Assembly: GCA_016203765.1 (NCBI GenBank)
Contig: JACQMB010000074.1
Span: 1 to 6,166, forward strand
Length of the DNA stretch: 6,166 nt
Direction: 5' to 3'
DNA from: Deltaproteobacteria bacterium
GTDB lineage: Bacteria; UBA10199; SPLOWO2-01-44-7
Shown here one piece after another: positions 1-5,493 of this stretch. Positions within the stretch are counted from its first letter, which is position 1. Each line of letters begins with the position of its first letter. The translations under genes and the position numbers were made by a program. The notes beneath the pieces are model-generated. The model was given only the letters and a program-made list of their open reading frames with translations, ran no database searches and was not told where the DNA came from.

Positions 1-636
1 CTCAACTCAAAGGTCCGCGTGATCGTCCAGGGGTTCGGCCAGGTCGGGGCCGCCGCGGCCAAAAAAATCGAGAAGATCGGCTGTAAGGTGGTGGGGGTCA
101 GTGACGTGAGCGGCGGCGTTTTTAATCCGAAGGGGCTGTCGTACGATTCGCTGATGGCCCATCTGGCCACAAACAAGACACTGCAGGGTTATACGGAGGG
201 GGATCCTTTGACCAATGAGGCGCTACTGGAGCAGGAGTGCGAGATCCTGATCCCCGCCGCCATCGAGCGGGTGATTCATGAGGGGAATGTTAAAAAATTG
301 AAGTGCCGCATCCTGGCCGAAGGGGCCAACGGGCCCACCACCAACGAGGCCGATGCCTATTTGCGCGAACACCAGGGCGATATTTTTGTCATCCCCGACA
401 TCCTGGCCAACGCCGGCGGCGTGATCGTCTCCTATTTTGAATGGGTGCAGGACCTGCAAAATCTCTTTTGGAAGGAAAAGGAGATCAACCACCGGTTGTG
501 GGAGATGATGTCGGATGGTTTTGAGCGGGTCTATGCGGTCGCCCAGGAAGATAAGGTCGATATGCGCACCGCCGCGCTGATGATGGCCATCCGCAAGGTT
601 TCTACCGCGATGCTTACCCGCGGTCTCTACCCCTAA
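1..636 (+). CDS. gdhA: Glutamate dehydrogenase (Glu/Leu/Phe/Val dehydrogenase family), C-terminal part, 5' truncated by window
   Basis: The frame is open from base 1, so the start lies outside the window. About 211 residues, half of a usual 410-450 residue enzyme, are visible. They form the NAD(P)-binding domain of the ELFV dehydrogenase family, which interconverts glutamate with 2-oxoglutarate and ammonia in the cytoplasm. Visible hallmarks are the Rossmann loop VQGFGQVG near the left edge, LIPAAIERVI, AEGANGPTTNEAD, and the conserved block IPDILANAGGV followed by VSYFEWVQ. The C-terminus RGLYP is typical of the family. Cofactor choice (NAD or NADP) cannot be settled from this fragment, and gudB would be an equally valid symbol. 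The next gene starts about 31 nt downstream on the same strand, suggesting an operon in which GDH supplies glutamate to the aminotransferase. Confidence 0.93.
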   Translation, partial: LNSKVRVIVQGFGQVGAAAAKKIEKIGCKVVGVSDVSGGVFNPKGLSYDSLMAHLATNKTLQGYTEGDPLTNEALLEQECEILIPAAIERVIHEGNVKKLKCRILAEGANGPTTNEADAYLREHQGDIFVIPDILANAGGVIVSYFEWVQDLQNLFWKEKEINHRLWEMMSDGFERVYAVAQEDKVDMRTAALMMAIRKVSTAMLTRGLYP

Positions 637-657
637 GTTGCTCTTGACTTTGTCATT

Positions 658-662
658 AGGGA
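658..662 (+). promoter_or_regulatory. Ribosome binding site deciding the aminotransferase start
   Basis: AGGGA sits 5 nt upstream of a TTG codon at 668. No Shine-Dalgarno-like sequence precedes the earlier in-frame TTG at 638 or the later GTG at 680. This site is the reason for choosing 668 as the start. Confidence 0.5.
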
Positions 663-667
663 ACATA

Positions 668-1831
668 TTGTCAAACGCCGTGAAATTAAAGAAGAATTAT
701 CTTTTATCCCCCGGTCCCACCCCGGTTCCCCCTGAGGTGGCCTCGGCGGGGGCTTGGCCGCTGATTCATCACCGCACCCCGCAATTTCAAAACATCATCA
801 AAGAGGTGGCGCAAGGTTTAAAATATCTTTTTCAAACCCAGCATCCTGTTTATTTTGCCGCCTGTTCCGGGACGGGGGTGATGGAAGCGGCGGTGACCAA
901 TCTCATGTCGCCGGGCGAGGTGATGATCGTGGCGGAGGGAGGGAAATTTGGCGAGCGCTGGAGCAAGATCGGAGCGGCCTTTGGGTGTCAAGTAGTGCCG
1001 ATCAAAATCGAATACGGCAGGGGAGTCACCCCCGAGCAAGTGGAGGCCGCCCTCAAAAAAAATCCCGGCGCCAAAGCGGTATTCACTCAACTCTCCGAGA
1101 CCTCGACGGGGTGCGTATTTGATATCGAAGCGATTGGCAAGGTCGTCGCCAAAACCCCGGCCCTTTTCGTGGTGGATGGTATTTCAGGATTGGGGGCGGA
1201 GGTTTGTTATCCCGATCGGTGGGGTGTCGATTGCGTGTTGACCGGATCGCAGAAGGGGGTCATGCTACCGCCGGGCCTTGGGTTTATTTCGTTAAGTTCC
1301 AAGGGATGGGCCGCTTGTGAAAAGTCGAAGTCCCCGCGATTTTATTTTGACCTGCGCGCTTATAAAAAGGCGCTCGATAAAAACGACACGCCCTACACGC
1401 CGGCGATCAGCCTTTTGTTTCAACTGGCCGAGGCGTTAAAAATTATCCAAAAGGAAACGATCGAGGGGATGTGGGCCAGACACGCCTGGTTGGGGGAGGC
1501 GACGCGCTCGGCCGTGAAGGCCCTTCATTTGGAACTGTTTGCCGAGCGGCCGGGCAATGTTTTGACGTCGGTCAAAACCCCGGCGGGAGTGGATGGGGAA
1601 AAATTGGTGAAAGAGATGCGCGATGATTTGGGGGTAACGATTGCCGGCGGTCAGGAAGAAATGAAGGGAAAGGTTTTTCGCATCGCCCATTTGGGATACA
1701 TGGATCGGTTTGATATTTTAATTGCCATCGGTGCGCTGGAAACCGCCCTCAAACGGCAGAACTTTGCAATGAAATTGGGGGCGGGGGTTGCGGCCGCTCA
1801 AGAGATTTTGTGGCAAGATCCCCAAAGATAA
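668..1831 (+). CDS. Class V PLP aminotransferase (alanine-glyoxylate/serine-pyruvate type), probable phosphoserine aminotransferase
   Basis: A 387-residue cytoplasmic PLP enzyme of aminotransferase class V, close to the usual 380-390 residues. The start is TTG 668, giving MSNAVKLKKN before the family's typical N-terminal YLLSPGPTPVPPEV. The reading frame stays open back to 638, and GTG 680 is a second option. Visible features are the cofactor phosphate-binding loop SGTG near residue 67, the PLP-ring Asp in VVDGISG (about D170), and the Schiff-base Lys in TGSQKGVMLPPG (about K196). The C-terminal domain ends in FRIAHLGYMD. Sequence alone suggests an alanine-glyoxylate or serine-pyruvate aminotransferase. 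However, an archaeal homologue of this fold (MJ0959) is known to act as phosphoserine aminotransferase, and here the stop overlaps the serA start by one base. I therefore infer conversion of 3-phosphohydroxypyruvate plus glutamate to O-phosphoserine. An A8 run at 1055-1062 lies inside the frame without breaking it. Confidence 0.88.
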   Translation: MSNAVKLKKNYLLSPGPTPVPPEVASAGAWPLIHHRTPQFQNIIKEVAQGLKYLFQTQHPVYFAACSGTGVMEAAVTNLMSPGEVMIVAEGGKFGERWSKIGAAFGCQVVPIKIEYGRGVTPEQVEAALKKNPGAKAVFTQLSETSTGCVFDIEAIGKVVAKTPALFVVDGISGLGAEVCYPDRWGVDCVLTGSQKGVMLPPGLGFISLSSKGWAACEKSKSPRFYFDLRAYKKALDKNDTPYTPAISLLFQLAEALKIIQKETIEGMWARHAWLGEATRSAVKALHLELFAERPGNVLTSVKTPAGVDGEKLVKEMRDDLGVTIAGGQEEMKGKVFRIAHLGYMDRFDILIAIGALETALKRQNFAMKLGAGVAAAQEILWQDPQR

Positions 1832-2784
1832 TGAAAGTTTTGCTCTCCGATAACATTGCCGAGGCGGCCATTGCCGAATTGAAAAAGGCTGGGATAGAAG
1901 TTTCAGTGCAAACCGGTTTGAAAGAAGCCGAGCTTATCCAAATCATTCCTCCCTTTGATGTGATCGTGGTGCGAAGTGGTACTAAGGTGACCGCCAAGGT
2001 GATCAAGCCGGCCCGAAATTTAAAACTGATTGTACGGGCAGGGGTCGGCCTCGACAATGTGGATGTTGCCGCCGCCGCAAAAAGAAGGATCCGGGTGGAG
2101 AACACGCCCCACGCCACCACCGTCAGTGTGGCCGAACATACCCTGGCGTTAATGCTGGCCCTGGTCCGTCATATCCCCCAGGCCGATGATTCACTGCGGC
2201 GCGGGGAGTGGGATCGGAAGTCCTATCAGGGAACCGAATTGAAGGGAAAAACCCTGGCGGTCATTGGCCTGGGCCGCATTGGCCAGGAGGTGGCCAAGCG
2301 GGCGAAGGCCTTTGGGATGACGGTAGTGGCTACCGATCAAGCCGCCGACGAAGAAATCGCCGAGGCCTTGGAAATCGAACTGCTCTCTTTGGATCAGGTT
2401 TTAAAAGACGCCGATGTGGTGACCATCCATCTGCCGCTTACCCAAGAGACCCATCATTTATTTAACCTAAAATTGCTTAAGGGGATGCAAAAAGGGGCTT
2501 ATCTGATCAACGCCTCGCGAGGGGGAATTGTGGAGGAGGCGGCGTTGGTGGAAGTTTTGCAAAAGGGTCATTTAAAAGGGGCGGCCATTGATGTTTTTGA
2601 AGCAGAGCCGCTTCCCAAAGGGCATCCCTTGTTGAAACTGAAACAGGTGGTTGCCGTCCCCCATTTGGGCGCGGCCACGGATGAAGGACAACTGCGGGCC
2701 GGCCATGAAGCGGCCCATCTGGTGATTGCGTTTGCGAAAGGTTGTCATTGCGAGGAGCCGAAGGCGACGAAGCAATCCAAATGA
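1831..2784 (+). CDS. serA: D-3-phosphoglycerate dehydrogenase, short form without ACT domain
   Basis: 317 residues from ATG 1831. This ATG shares one base with the upstream stop (TAATG), which implies translational coupling; an in-frame TTG at 1810 is less likely. The protein is an NAD-dependent D-2-hydroxyacid dehydrogenase that oxidises 3-phosphoglycerate to 3-phosphohydroxypyruvate, the first step of serine synthesis. Visible are the N-terminal substrate domain with VRAGVGLDNVD (residues 68-79), Rossmann GLGRIG (146-151) with NAD-binding Asp169, and the catalytic triad Arg230 (NASRGG), Glu259 (FEAEP) and His278 (PHLGAA). The protein ends soon after the second half of the substrate domain. 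It lacks the ASB and ACT domains of long SerA proteins and so should lack the classical serine feedback site. The last 14 residues or so (from GCHCEEP) are encoded by a dispersed repeat and are not part of the family fold. Other hydroxyacid substrates are possible, but the neighbours favour serine synthesis. Confidence 0.9.
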   Translation: MKVLLSDNIAEAAIAELKKAGIEVSVQTGLKEAELIQIIPPFDVIVVRSGTKVTAKVIKPARNLKLIVRAGVGLDNVDVAAAAKRRIRVENTPHATTVSVAEHTLALMLALVRHIPQADDSLRRGEWDRKSYQGTELKGKTLAVIGLGRIGQEVAKRAKAFGMTVVATDQAADEEIAEALEIELLSLDQVLKDADVVTIHLPLTQETHHLFNLKLLKGMQKGAYLINASRGGIVEEAALVEVLQKGHLKGAAIDVFEAEPLPKGHPLLKLKQVVAVPHLGAATDEGQLRAGHEAAHLVIAFAKGCHCEEPKATKQSK

Positions 2785-2786
2785 CA
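2743..2786 (+). repeat. Dispersed palindromic repeat (CHCEE-type) inserted at the 3' end of serA
   Basis: A 44-bp unit with perfect 7-bp ends, TGTCATT (2743-2749) and AATGACA (2780-2786). The nested pair ATTGC/GCAAT lies at 2747-2751 and 2772-2776. The interior GAGGAGCCGAAGGCGACGAA resembles a repeat family found in many bacterial genomes, whose translation gives CHCEE-like tails on proteins; this identification is from memory. It supplies the last codons and the TGA stop of serA and ends 7 bases before the next start codon, so a transcript hairpin could influence coupling between the two genes. Confidence 0.7.
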
Positions 2787-2793
2787 TCATAAG

Positions 2794-3297
2794 ATGGATG
2801 AAATTTGCGAACAAATCCAGATCGTTCCCCTGCGCCAATGTCTGATGCATGAGGGGATCATTCCCAAACTGCTGGAACAGATTGCCGGTCATATCAAAAG
2901 CGACGGCGTCATGAAAAACCCGATCATCGTGACCAAACATAAGGATCACTATGTGATCCTGGACGGGATGCACCGCTTTGCCGCCCTGCAAAAATTACAA
3001 GTGCGCGATATTTTGGTTTTTGCCGTCGATTATCAGTCCGAAAAAGTTATCTTGGAGCCGCCGCATACCAAGGAAGATGTTTTGAAAAGGGCGCTCACGC
3101 AAAAACTTTTTCCCCCCAAAAGCACGCGGCACGTCATTGCCAAGCGTCCCCTGCGCCTCGATATTGAATTGTCCCTGCTGAAGTCCGACCTCGATCCGGC
3201 CGCCAAGAATCAACGCCTGCAAACGCATATCCAGAAATGCTACGCCGACAACCGCGTCCGTTTTTATCCTGAATCGGTCTTGCTTTTTTTCGACTAA
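2794..3297 (+). CDS. serK: ParB/Srx-fold protein, SerK/SbnI-like free L-serine kinase (compact form)
   Basis: 167 residues from ATG 2794, nine bases after the serA stop, with no clear Shine-Dalgarno, so translation is probably coupled. The ParB/sulfiredoxin-like core is visible: MHEGIIPKLLEQI (Glu20), NPIIVTKHKDHYVILDG and DGMHRFAALQKL (residues 57-68). A C-terminal block LFPPKSTRHV (residues 105-114) follows, then a tail ending FYPESVLLFFD. As I recall it, the ADP-dependent serine kinase of Thermococcus (SerK) has a catalytic Glu in an equivalent KPHE context, a DGHHRWAGLQKLG motif and a TRHV block near its C-terminus. Staphylococcal SbnI shares this plan. These enzymes interconvert L-serine and O-phosphoserine. 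The match plus linkage to serA and the aminotransferase favours this role over plasmid partitioning. The protein is much shorter than the roughly 240-250 residues of SerK/SbnI and seems to lack their middle segment. Function is inferred, not proven. Confidence 0.7.
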   Translation: MDEICEQIQIVPLRQCLMHEGIIPKLLEQIAGHIKSDGVMKNPIIVTKHKDHYVILDGMHRFAALQKLQVRDILVFAVDYQSEKVILEPPHTKEDVLKRALTQKLFPPKSTRHVIAKRPLRLDIELSLLKSDLDPAAKNQRLQTHIQKCYADNRVRFYPESVLLFFD

Positions 3298-3350
3298 TCC
3301 GGGGACACATTACTTAATTCATCGGGAATTAAGTAATGTGTCCCCGGATT
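3296..3350. repeat. Perfect 25-bp inverted repeat (long hairpin), REP/MITE-like
   Basis: Arms 3296-3320 and 3326-3350 are exact reverse complements (AATCCGGGGACACATTACTT… and its mirror) around a 5-nt loop. The left arm begins inside the serK stop codon, and the right arm ends 8 nt before the next ATG. No T-run follows on either strand, so it is not a textbook intrinsic terminator, although a stem this long could still end or protect transcripts. Its layout resembles REP-type palindromes mobilised by RAYT (IS200-like) enzymes; that assignment is inference, since no such gene is in the window. Confidence 0.85.
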
Positions 3351-3358
3351 GATCCAAA

Positions 3359-4363
3359 ATGTACAAGTACCTCATTAAACAGTGCGACGTATTGGACAAG
3401 GTAACACTCAACGAGTACCGTGAGAAGCGATCCATTTGGCTCAACCACCTGCTTGGTGACGATCCGCACACGATTTTGAAGCAGATTCCGCAACTGCTGT
3501 GGGACGATACCCTGTTCAGGACCGTAAACGAGGCTCGGAGACTTGCCAGCGAAAATCCGAAGCCCGACGTTGCCTTTAACGGCGCGGTCATGAGACTCTT
3601 CGATACCGGATTTGTAACCAAGCAGACCATGGCCATCCGCAGACTTACCGAAAGGTGGCCGCCTCGATCGGGACAGAGAGACCCCAAACATGCGGTCATC
3701 TCGCTAGGGCGTCTCTTATTTGAGATTCATGAAAACTTACATTTGTTGACCCGTGAGGTCTACGTCTCGCACGACGGTCTTCCCTACGACCCCGCACCAC
3801 TGGAAAGGGCATGGTTGGAGAAAAAGGCTGCTGAAGGTCCTCAACCCACCGATGAGTGCCTGGACAATGAAGGACCCAATGCGTGGATGATCTCACAGAG
3901 CGTCCATGAAAACTTCGACAAGCTTTCGGGTATAATGCCTGACAGGAGGACACGGACAGATACCATGAAACCCCTAGTGGTTGAGAGATTGCGTGAGCGG
4001 CTTGATGAATGTGAAGCCATTTGCAGGTACGCTGACAAGTTCATTGCTCACGCGGCCGATCCGGGAAGCCGGGCCGTGTTGCGTGACCAAGAGATGAAGA
4101 TCACGTTAGCCAAGCTGGCCAACTGCCACAAAGTCATTTACCGGGTTGCCTATTACATCACGGGCACCCTGCTAGGGGAACGCTCCCATGGAGGTGTTCC
4201 AGTCCCACAGTACCGACACCTAAAAAACCTAGATAAGCGATGGGTGAATCCGGAGAATTTGGAATGTTTAGAGAAATTTTGGAAGGATCGCACCCGTGAA
4301 ATCGAGGGGTGGTCAGATGGATCCATCGTGGATGACCCCGCTTTTGACAGCCGCACAAAATAG
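3359..4363 (+). CDS. Conserved-looking hypothetical protein, possibly HEPN/AbiU2-like
   Basis: 334 residues from ATG 3359, starting 8 nt after the long palindrome. Only a weak GGAT precedes the ATG, so the start is not firmly set. I do not securely recognise the family. The protein is soluble-looking and mostly helical, with no signal peptide or membrane segment. Segments TKQTMAIRRLTE (88-98), AVISLGRLLFEI (112-123), SVHENFDKLSG (181-191) and RYADKFIAHAAD (223-234) recall AbiU2-type HEPN proteins, where a basic residue and a His-Ala pair follow a long helix. That likeness is from memory and weak. Glycine codons are mostly GGA/GGT (11 of 16), whereas serA uses mostly GGG/GGC (15 of 23), which suggests recent acquisition. 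It lies alone between convergent genes, framed by copies of the palindrome end. A role in defence or as a toxin is only a guess. Confidence 0.6.
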   Translation: MYKYLIKQCDVLDKVTLNEYREKRSIWLNHLLGDDPHTILKQIPQLLWDDTLFRTVNEARRLASENPKPDVAFNGAVMRLFDTGFVTKQTMAIRRLTERWPPRSGQRDPKHAVISLGRLLFEIHENLHLLTREVYVSHDGLPYDPAPLERAWLEKKAAEGPQPTDECLDNEGPNAWMISQSVHENFDKLSGIMPDRRTRTDTMKPLVVERLRERLDECEAICRYADKFIAHAADPGSRAVLRDQEMKITLAKLANCHKVIYRVAYYITGTLLGERSHGGVPVPQYRHLKNLDKRWVNPENLECLEKFWKDRTREIEGWSDGSIVDDPAFDSRTK

Positions 4364-4390
4364 AATAAAGTGCGGTTAGCTCGAAACCGC
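4354..4390 (-). terminator. Possible intrinsic terminator of the MNT-HEPN operon
   Basis: On the minus strand a 6-bp stem GCGGTT/AACCGC (4385-4390 with 4372-4377, 7-nt loop) is followed by the T-rich stretch ACTTTATTCTATTTT. It lies about 125 nt beyond the HEPN stop. The stem is short and the T tract is interrupted, so this is a weak call. No comparable T tract follows on the plus strand. Confidence 0.28.
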
Positions 4391-4444
4391 TCCTCTAAAA
4401 TTCAACGACTTACAGGCCACATTGTTATTGAAAAGTGCGGTTAG
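4367..4444 (+). repeat. 13-bp direct repeat pair
   Basis: AAAGTGCGGTTAG occurs at 4367-4379 and again exactly at 4432-4444, separated by 52 bp. The first copy starts 3 nt after the stop codon of the 334-residue protein. Its role is unknown. The repeat could be a trace of a duplication or of a recombination site. Confidence 0.7.
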
Positions 4445-4500
4445 ATTTTGATTTCTGAGTCGTTTTGCCAGTTCACGCCTTGATGAGAAACCGAACCGTA

Positions 4501-4510
4501 TCCCCGGATT
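4501..4510 (+). repeat. Copy of the outer end of the long palindrome
   Basis: TCCCCGGATT matches 3341-3350 exactly and is the reverse complement of 3296-3305. With one mismatch the match extends left to GTnTCCCCGGATT. It ends 4 nt from the HEPN stop codon. Together with the left arm it forms 10-bp inverted ends around 3296-4510. Confidence 0.5.
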
Positions 4511-4514
4511 TCCA

Positions 4515-4922
4515 TCACTTGAAGACATTCCGGCAGAGGGAGTAGACCTGCCGGGCCCCCTCAAAGGCCGTCCTGGCGTCCGACGCTTCGTAAAATTCGC
4601 TCGGCGTCAAATCTTCCGTTCCGTAAAAGGCCAGCTCCCGGTCCCGGCGCATTTTCTTGGATATGGCGGCCATCTGTTCCACCATGGGGATCAATTCTTT
4701 TGGAAGTTTTTCGCTCTCTTCCTTCAGGACGTCACTGACATCGTGAATGCGCGGCACCTCCACGCCCGATCGCCTCAACAGCGCCTTGAGACAAAGTTCC
4801 ACGATTTCCTGGGCCTCCCGGACCACATCGGCATAGCTTTGGCGCTGCATCAGCACCTCGAGGGCGGCCAGGCGGTTCCCGGCCCGAAAAATGTAGTCTT
4901 CCGCCAGGTCACGATTGTGCAT
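4515..4922 (-). CDS. HEPN domain protein, partner of the nucleotidyltransferase (HepT/toxin-like)
   Basis: 135 residues and all helical by composition, matching the small HEPN domain family (PF05168-like). Visible are an N-terminal helix pair with DYIFRAGNRLAALEVL, the central AQEIVELCLKALLRRSG (38-53), IHDVSDVL (59-66) and MRRDRELAFYG (91-101). In MNT-HEPN systems the HEPN protein is usually an RNase toxin, kept inactive by AMPylation of a Tyr in an R-x4-6-H-x-Y motif. Here Arg93/Arg95 and Tyr100 are present, but the expected His position is Ala (ELAFY), so ribonuclease activity is uncertain. The start overlaps the upstream MNT gene by 14 nt and has a strong AAGGAGG, so the two are co-translated. 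It could instead be a non-catalytic nucleic-acid or nucleotide-binding partner. Confidence 0.82.
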   Translation of the reverse strand: MHNRDLAEDYIFRAGNRLAALEVLMQRQSYADVVREAQEIVELCLKALLRRSGVEVPRIHDVSDVLKEESEKLPKELIPMVEQMAAISKKMRRDRELAFYGTEDLTPSEFYEASDARTAFEGARQVYSLCRNVFK

Positions 4923-5493
4923 CTTTCCTCCTTACCCAATAGGGGTGCCCGTTGGAGAAACGGCGGATAATTTCCCCCTTTTGAATCATCTGAAAAATCC
5001 GGTCCAGCCGGGCGCGCAATTTGCTATTTTGTTCATACACCATTTGATGATGGAGGGCCACCTCCAACCACAATCCCCCCGCGGCAGCCGCCTCGGAAGG
5101 GAGGTGGGCAAAGTGAGGATTGACCGGACCCCATTTGGAGTTGATCTTGATGGTCTCGTCCCACCAGGAATATAAAGAGCGTTTGATCGGGACCTCTTCC
5201 GTTAAAACAATCAACAAATCCCAGTCGGAGAGGGAAGAGGCTTTGCCCTGCGCCCTGGAGCCGAACAGGACAACGCCCAGGAGCGAAGCGCCAAAGCGGC
5301 GCCTCAAGACGCCCGCCATTTTTTGAAATGCCTTGATCGGCTCGGAGGTCTTCGCGGGGGCTACGAGCCCCTCCCTTAAAAAATTAACACAGGCCTGATT
5401 GAGGGAAAGCCTGTTCGCGGCGGCATGCGAGGTCAGCCTTTCATGAAGGGAGGGCTCCAGACGAACCACAAACCTGCCGGAAAAGAAACTCAT
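4909..5493 (-). CDS. Minimal nucleotidyltransferase (MNT) with N-terminal ribbon-helix-helix-like domain; antitoxin-like
   Basis: 194 residues. Residues 6-45 (RFVVRLEPSLHERLTSHAAA, then NRLSLNQACVNFLREGL) look like a HicB/Arc-type ribbon-helix-helix segment: a basic beta strand followed by two helices. Residues about 58-150 form a polymerase-beta-type nucleotidyltransferase with VVLFGSRAQG (74-83) and the metal-binding pair DWD (90-92), both intact. A third acidic residue may be Glu144 in GLWLEVALHH. The C-terminus GHPYWVRR is typical of this MNT subgroup. Related MntA proteins silence HEPN toxins by transferring AMP onto them. The added DNA-binding domain suggests that this protein also represses its own promoter. 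The start ATG 5493 has no Shine-Dalgarno and lies right at the end of a putative promoter, so translation may be leaderless. The stop lies 14 nt inside the HEPN gene. Confidence 0.83.
   Translation of the reverse strand: MSFFSGRFVVRLEPSLHERLTSHAAANRLSLNQACVNFLREGLVAPAKTSEPIKAFQKMAGVLRRRFGASLLGVVLFGSRAQGKASSLSDWDLLIVLTEEVPIKRSLYSWWDETIKINSKWGPVNPHFAHLPSEAAAAGGLWLEVALHHQMVYEQNSKLRARLDRIFQMIQKGEIIRRFSNGHPYWVRRKDAQS
4927..4933 (-). promoter_or_regulatory. Strong Shine-Dalgarno for the HEPN gene inside the MNT coding region
   Basis: The minus strand reads AAGGAGGAAAGATG, a near-perfect ribosome binding site 4 nt before ATG 4922. It fixes the HEPN start despite the 14-nt overlap with the MNT gene. 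Confidence 0.75.

Larger units (their letters stand above)
4364..4514. other. Non-coding interval between convergent genes
   Basis: About 150 bp without a convincing gene, between the stop of the 334-residue protein and the stop of the HEPN gene. It holds two copies of a 13-bp direct repeat, a small hairpin, and a 10-bp copy of the outer end of the long palindrome. A 62-codon minus-strand open frame crosses it but starts inside the HEPN gene in another frame and has no ribosome binding site. Confidence 0.6.

Noticed and set aside
223..666. Long minus-strand open frame opposite gdhA
   Set aside because: It is a shadow of the GDH coding strand. Its translation shows no family motifs, whereas the plus frame has clear ones.
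638..667. Ten-codon N-terminal extension of the aminotransferase from TTG 638
   Set aside because: No Shine-Dalgarno precedes it, and it lies 1 nt after the GDH stop. AGGGA before TTG 668 gives a family-typical N-terminus.
1055..1062. A8 run in the aminotransferase as a programmed frameshift site
   Set aside because: The frame continues without interruption through both flanks with conserved motifs, and no alternative-frame product is evident.
2794..3297. ParB chromosome or plasmid partition protein
   Set aside because: Only the nuclease-like fold core is shared. There is no helix-turn-helix region, no parA neighbour and no parS-like site. The TRH block and serine-gene context point to SerK.
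3282..3350. Intrinsic terminator formed by the long palindrome and the T7 run at 3284-3290
   Set aside because: The T run precedes the stem on the plus strand and becomes an A run after the stem on the minus strand, so it is in the wrong place for either direction.
4368..4441. AAGTGCGGT, the Haemophilus DNA uptake signal core, present twice (4368-4376 and 4433-4441)
   Set aside because: The copies are part of one local 13-bp direct repeat, and gene content does not fit Pasteurellaceae. Coincidence is likelier.
4400..4446. Integron attC-like site: ATTCAAC (RYYYAAC) and GTTAGAT (GTTRRRY) 47 bp apart downstream of the 334-residue gene
   Set aside because: It is too short. The simple sites pair at only 5 of 7 bases, the inner boxes are poor and unevenly spaced, and no GTTRRRY boundary lies upstream of the gene.
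4376..4564. 62-codon minus-strand open frame
   Set aside because: It starts inside the HEPN gene in a different frame, has no ribosome binding site and crosses repeats. It is probably non-coding.
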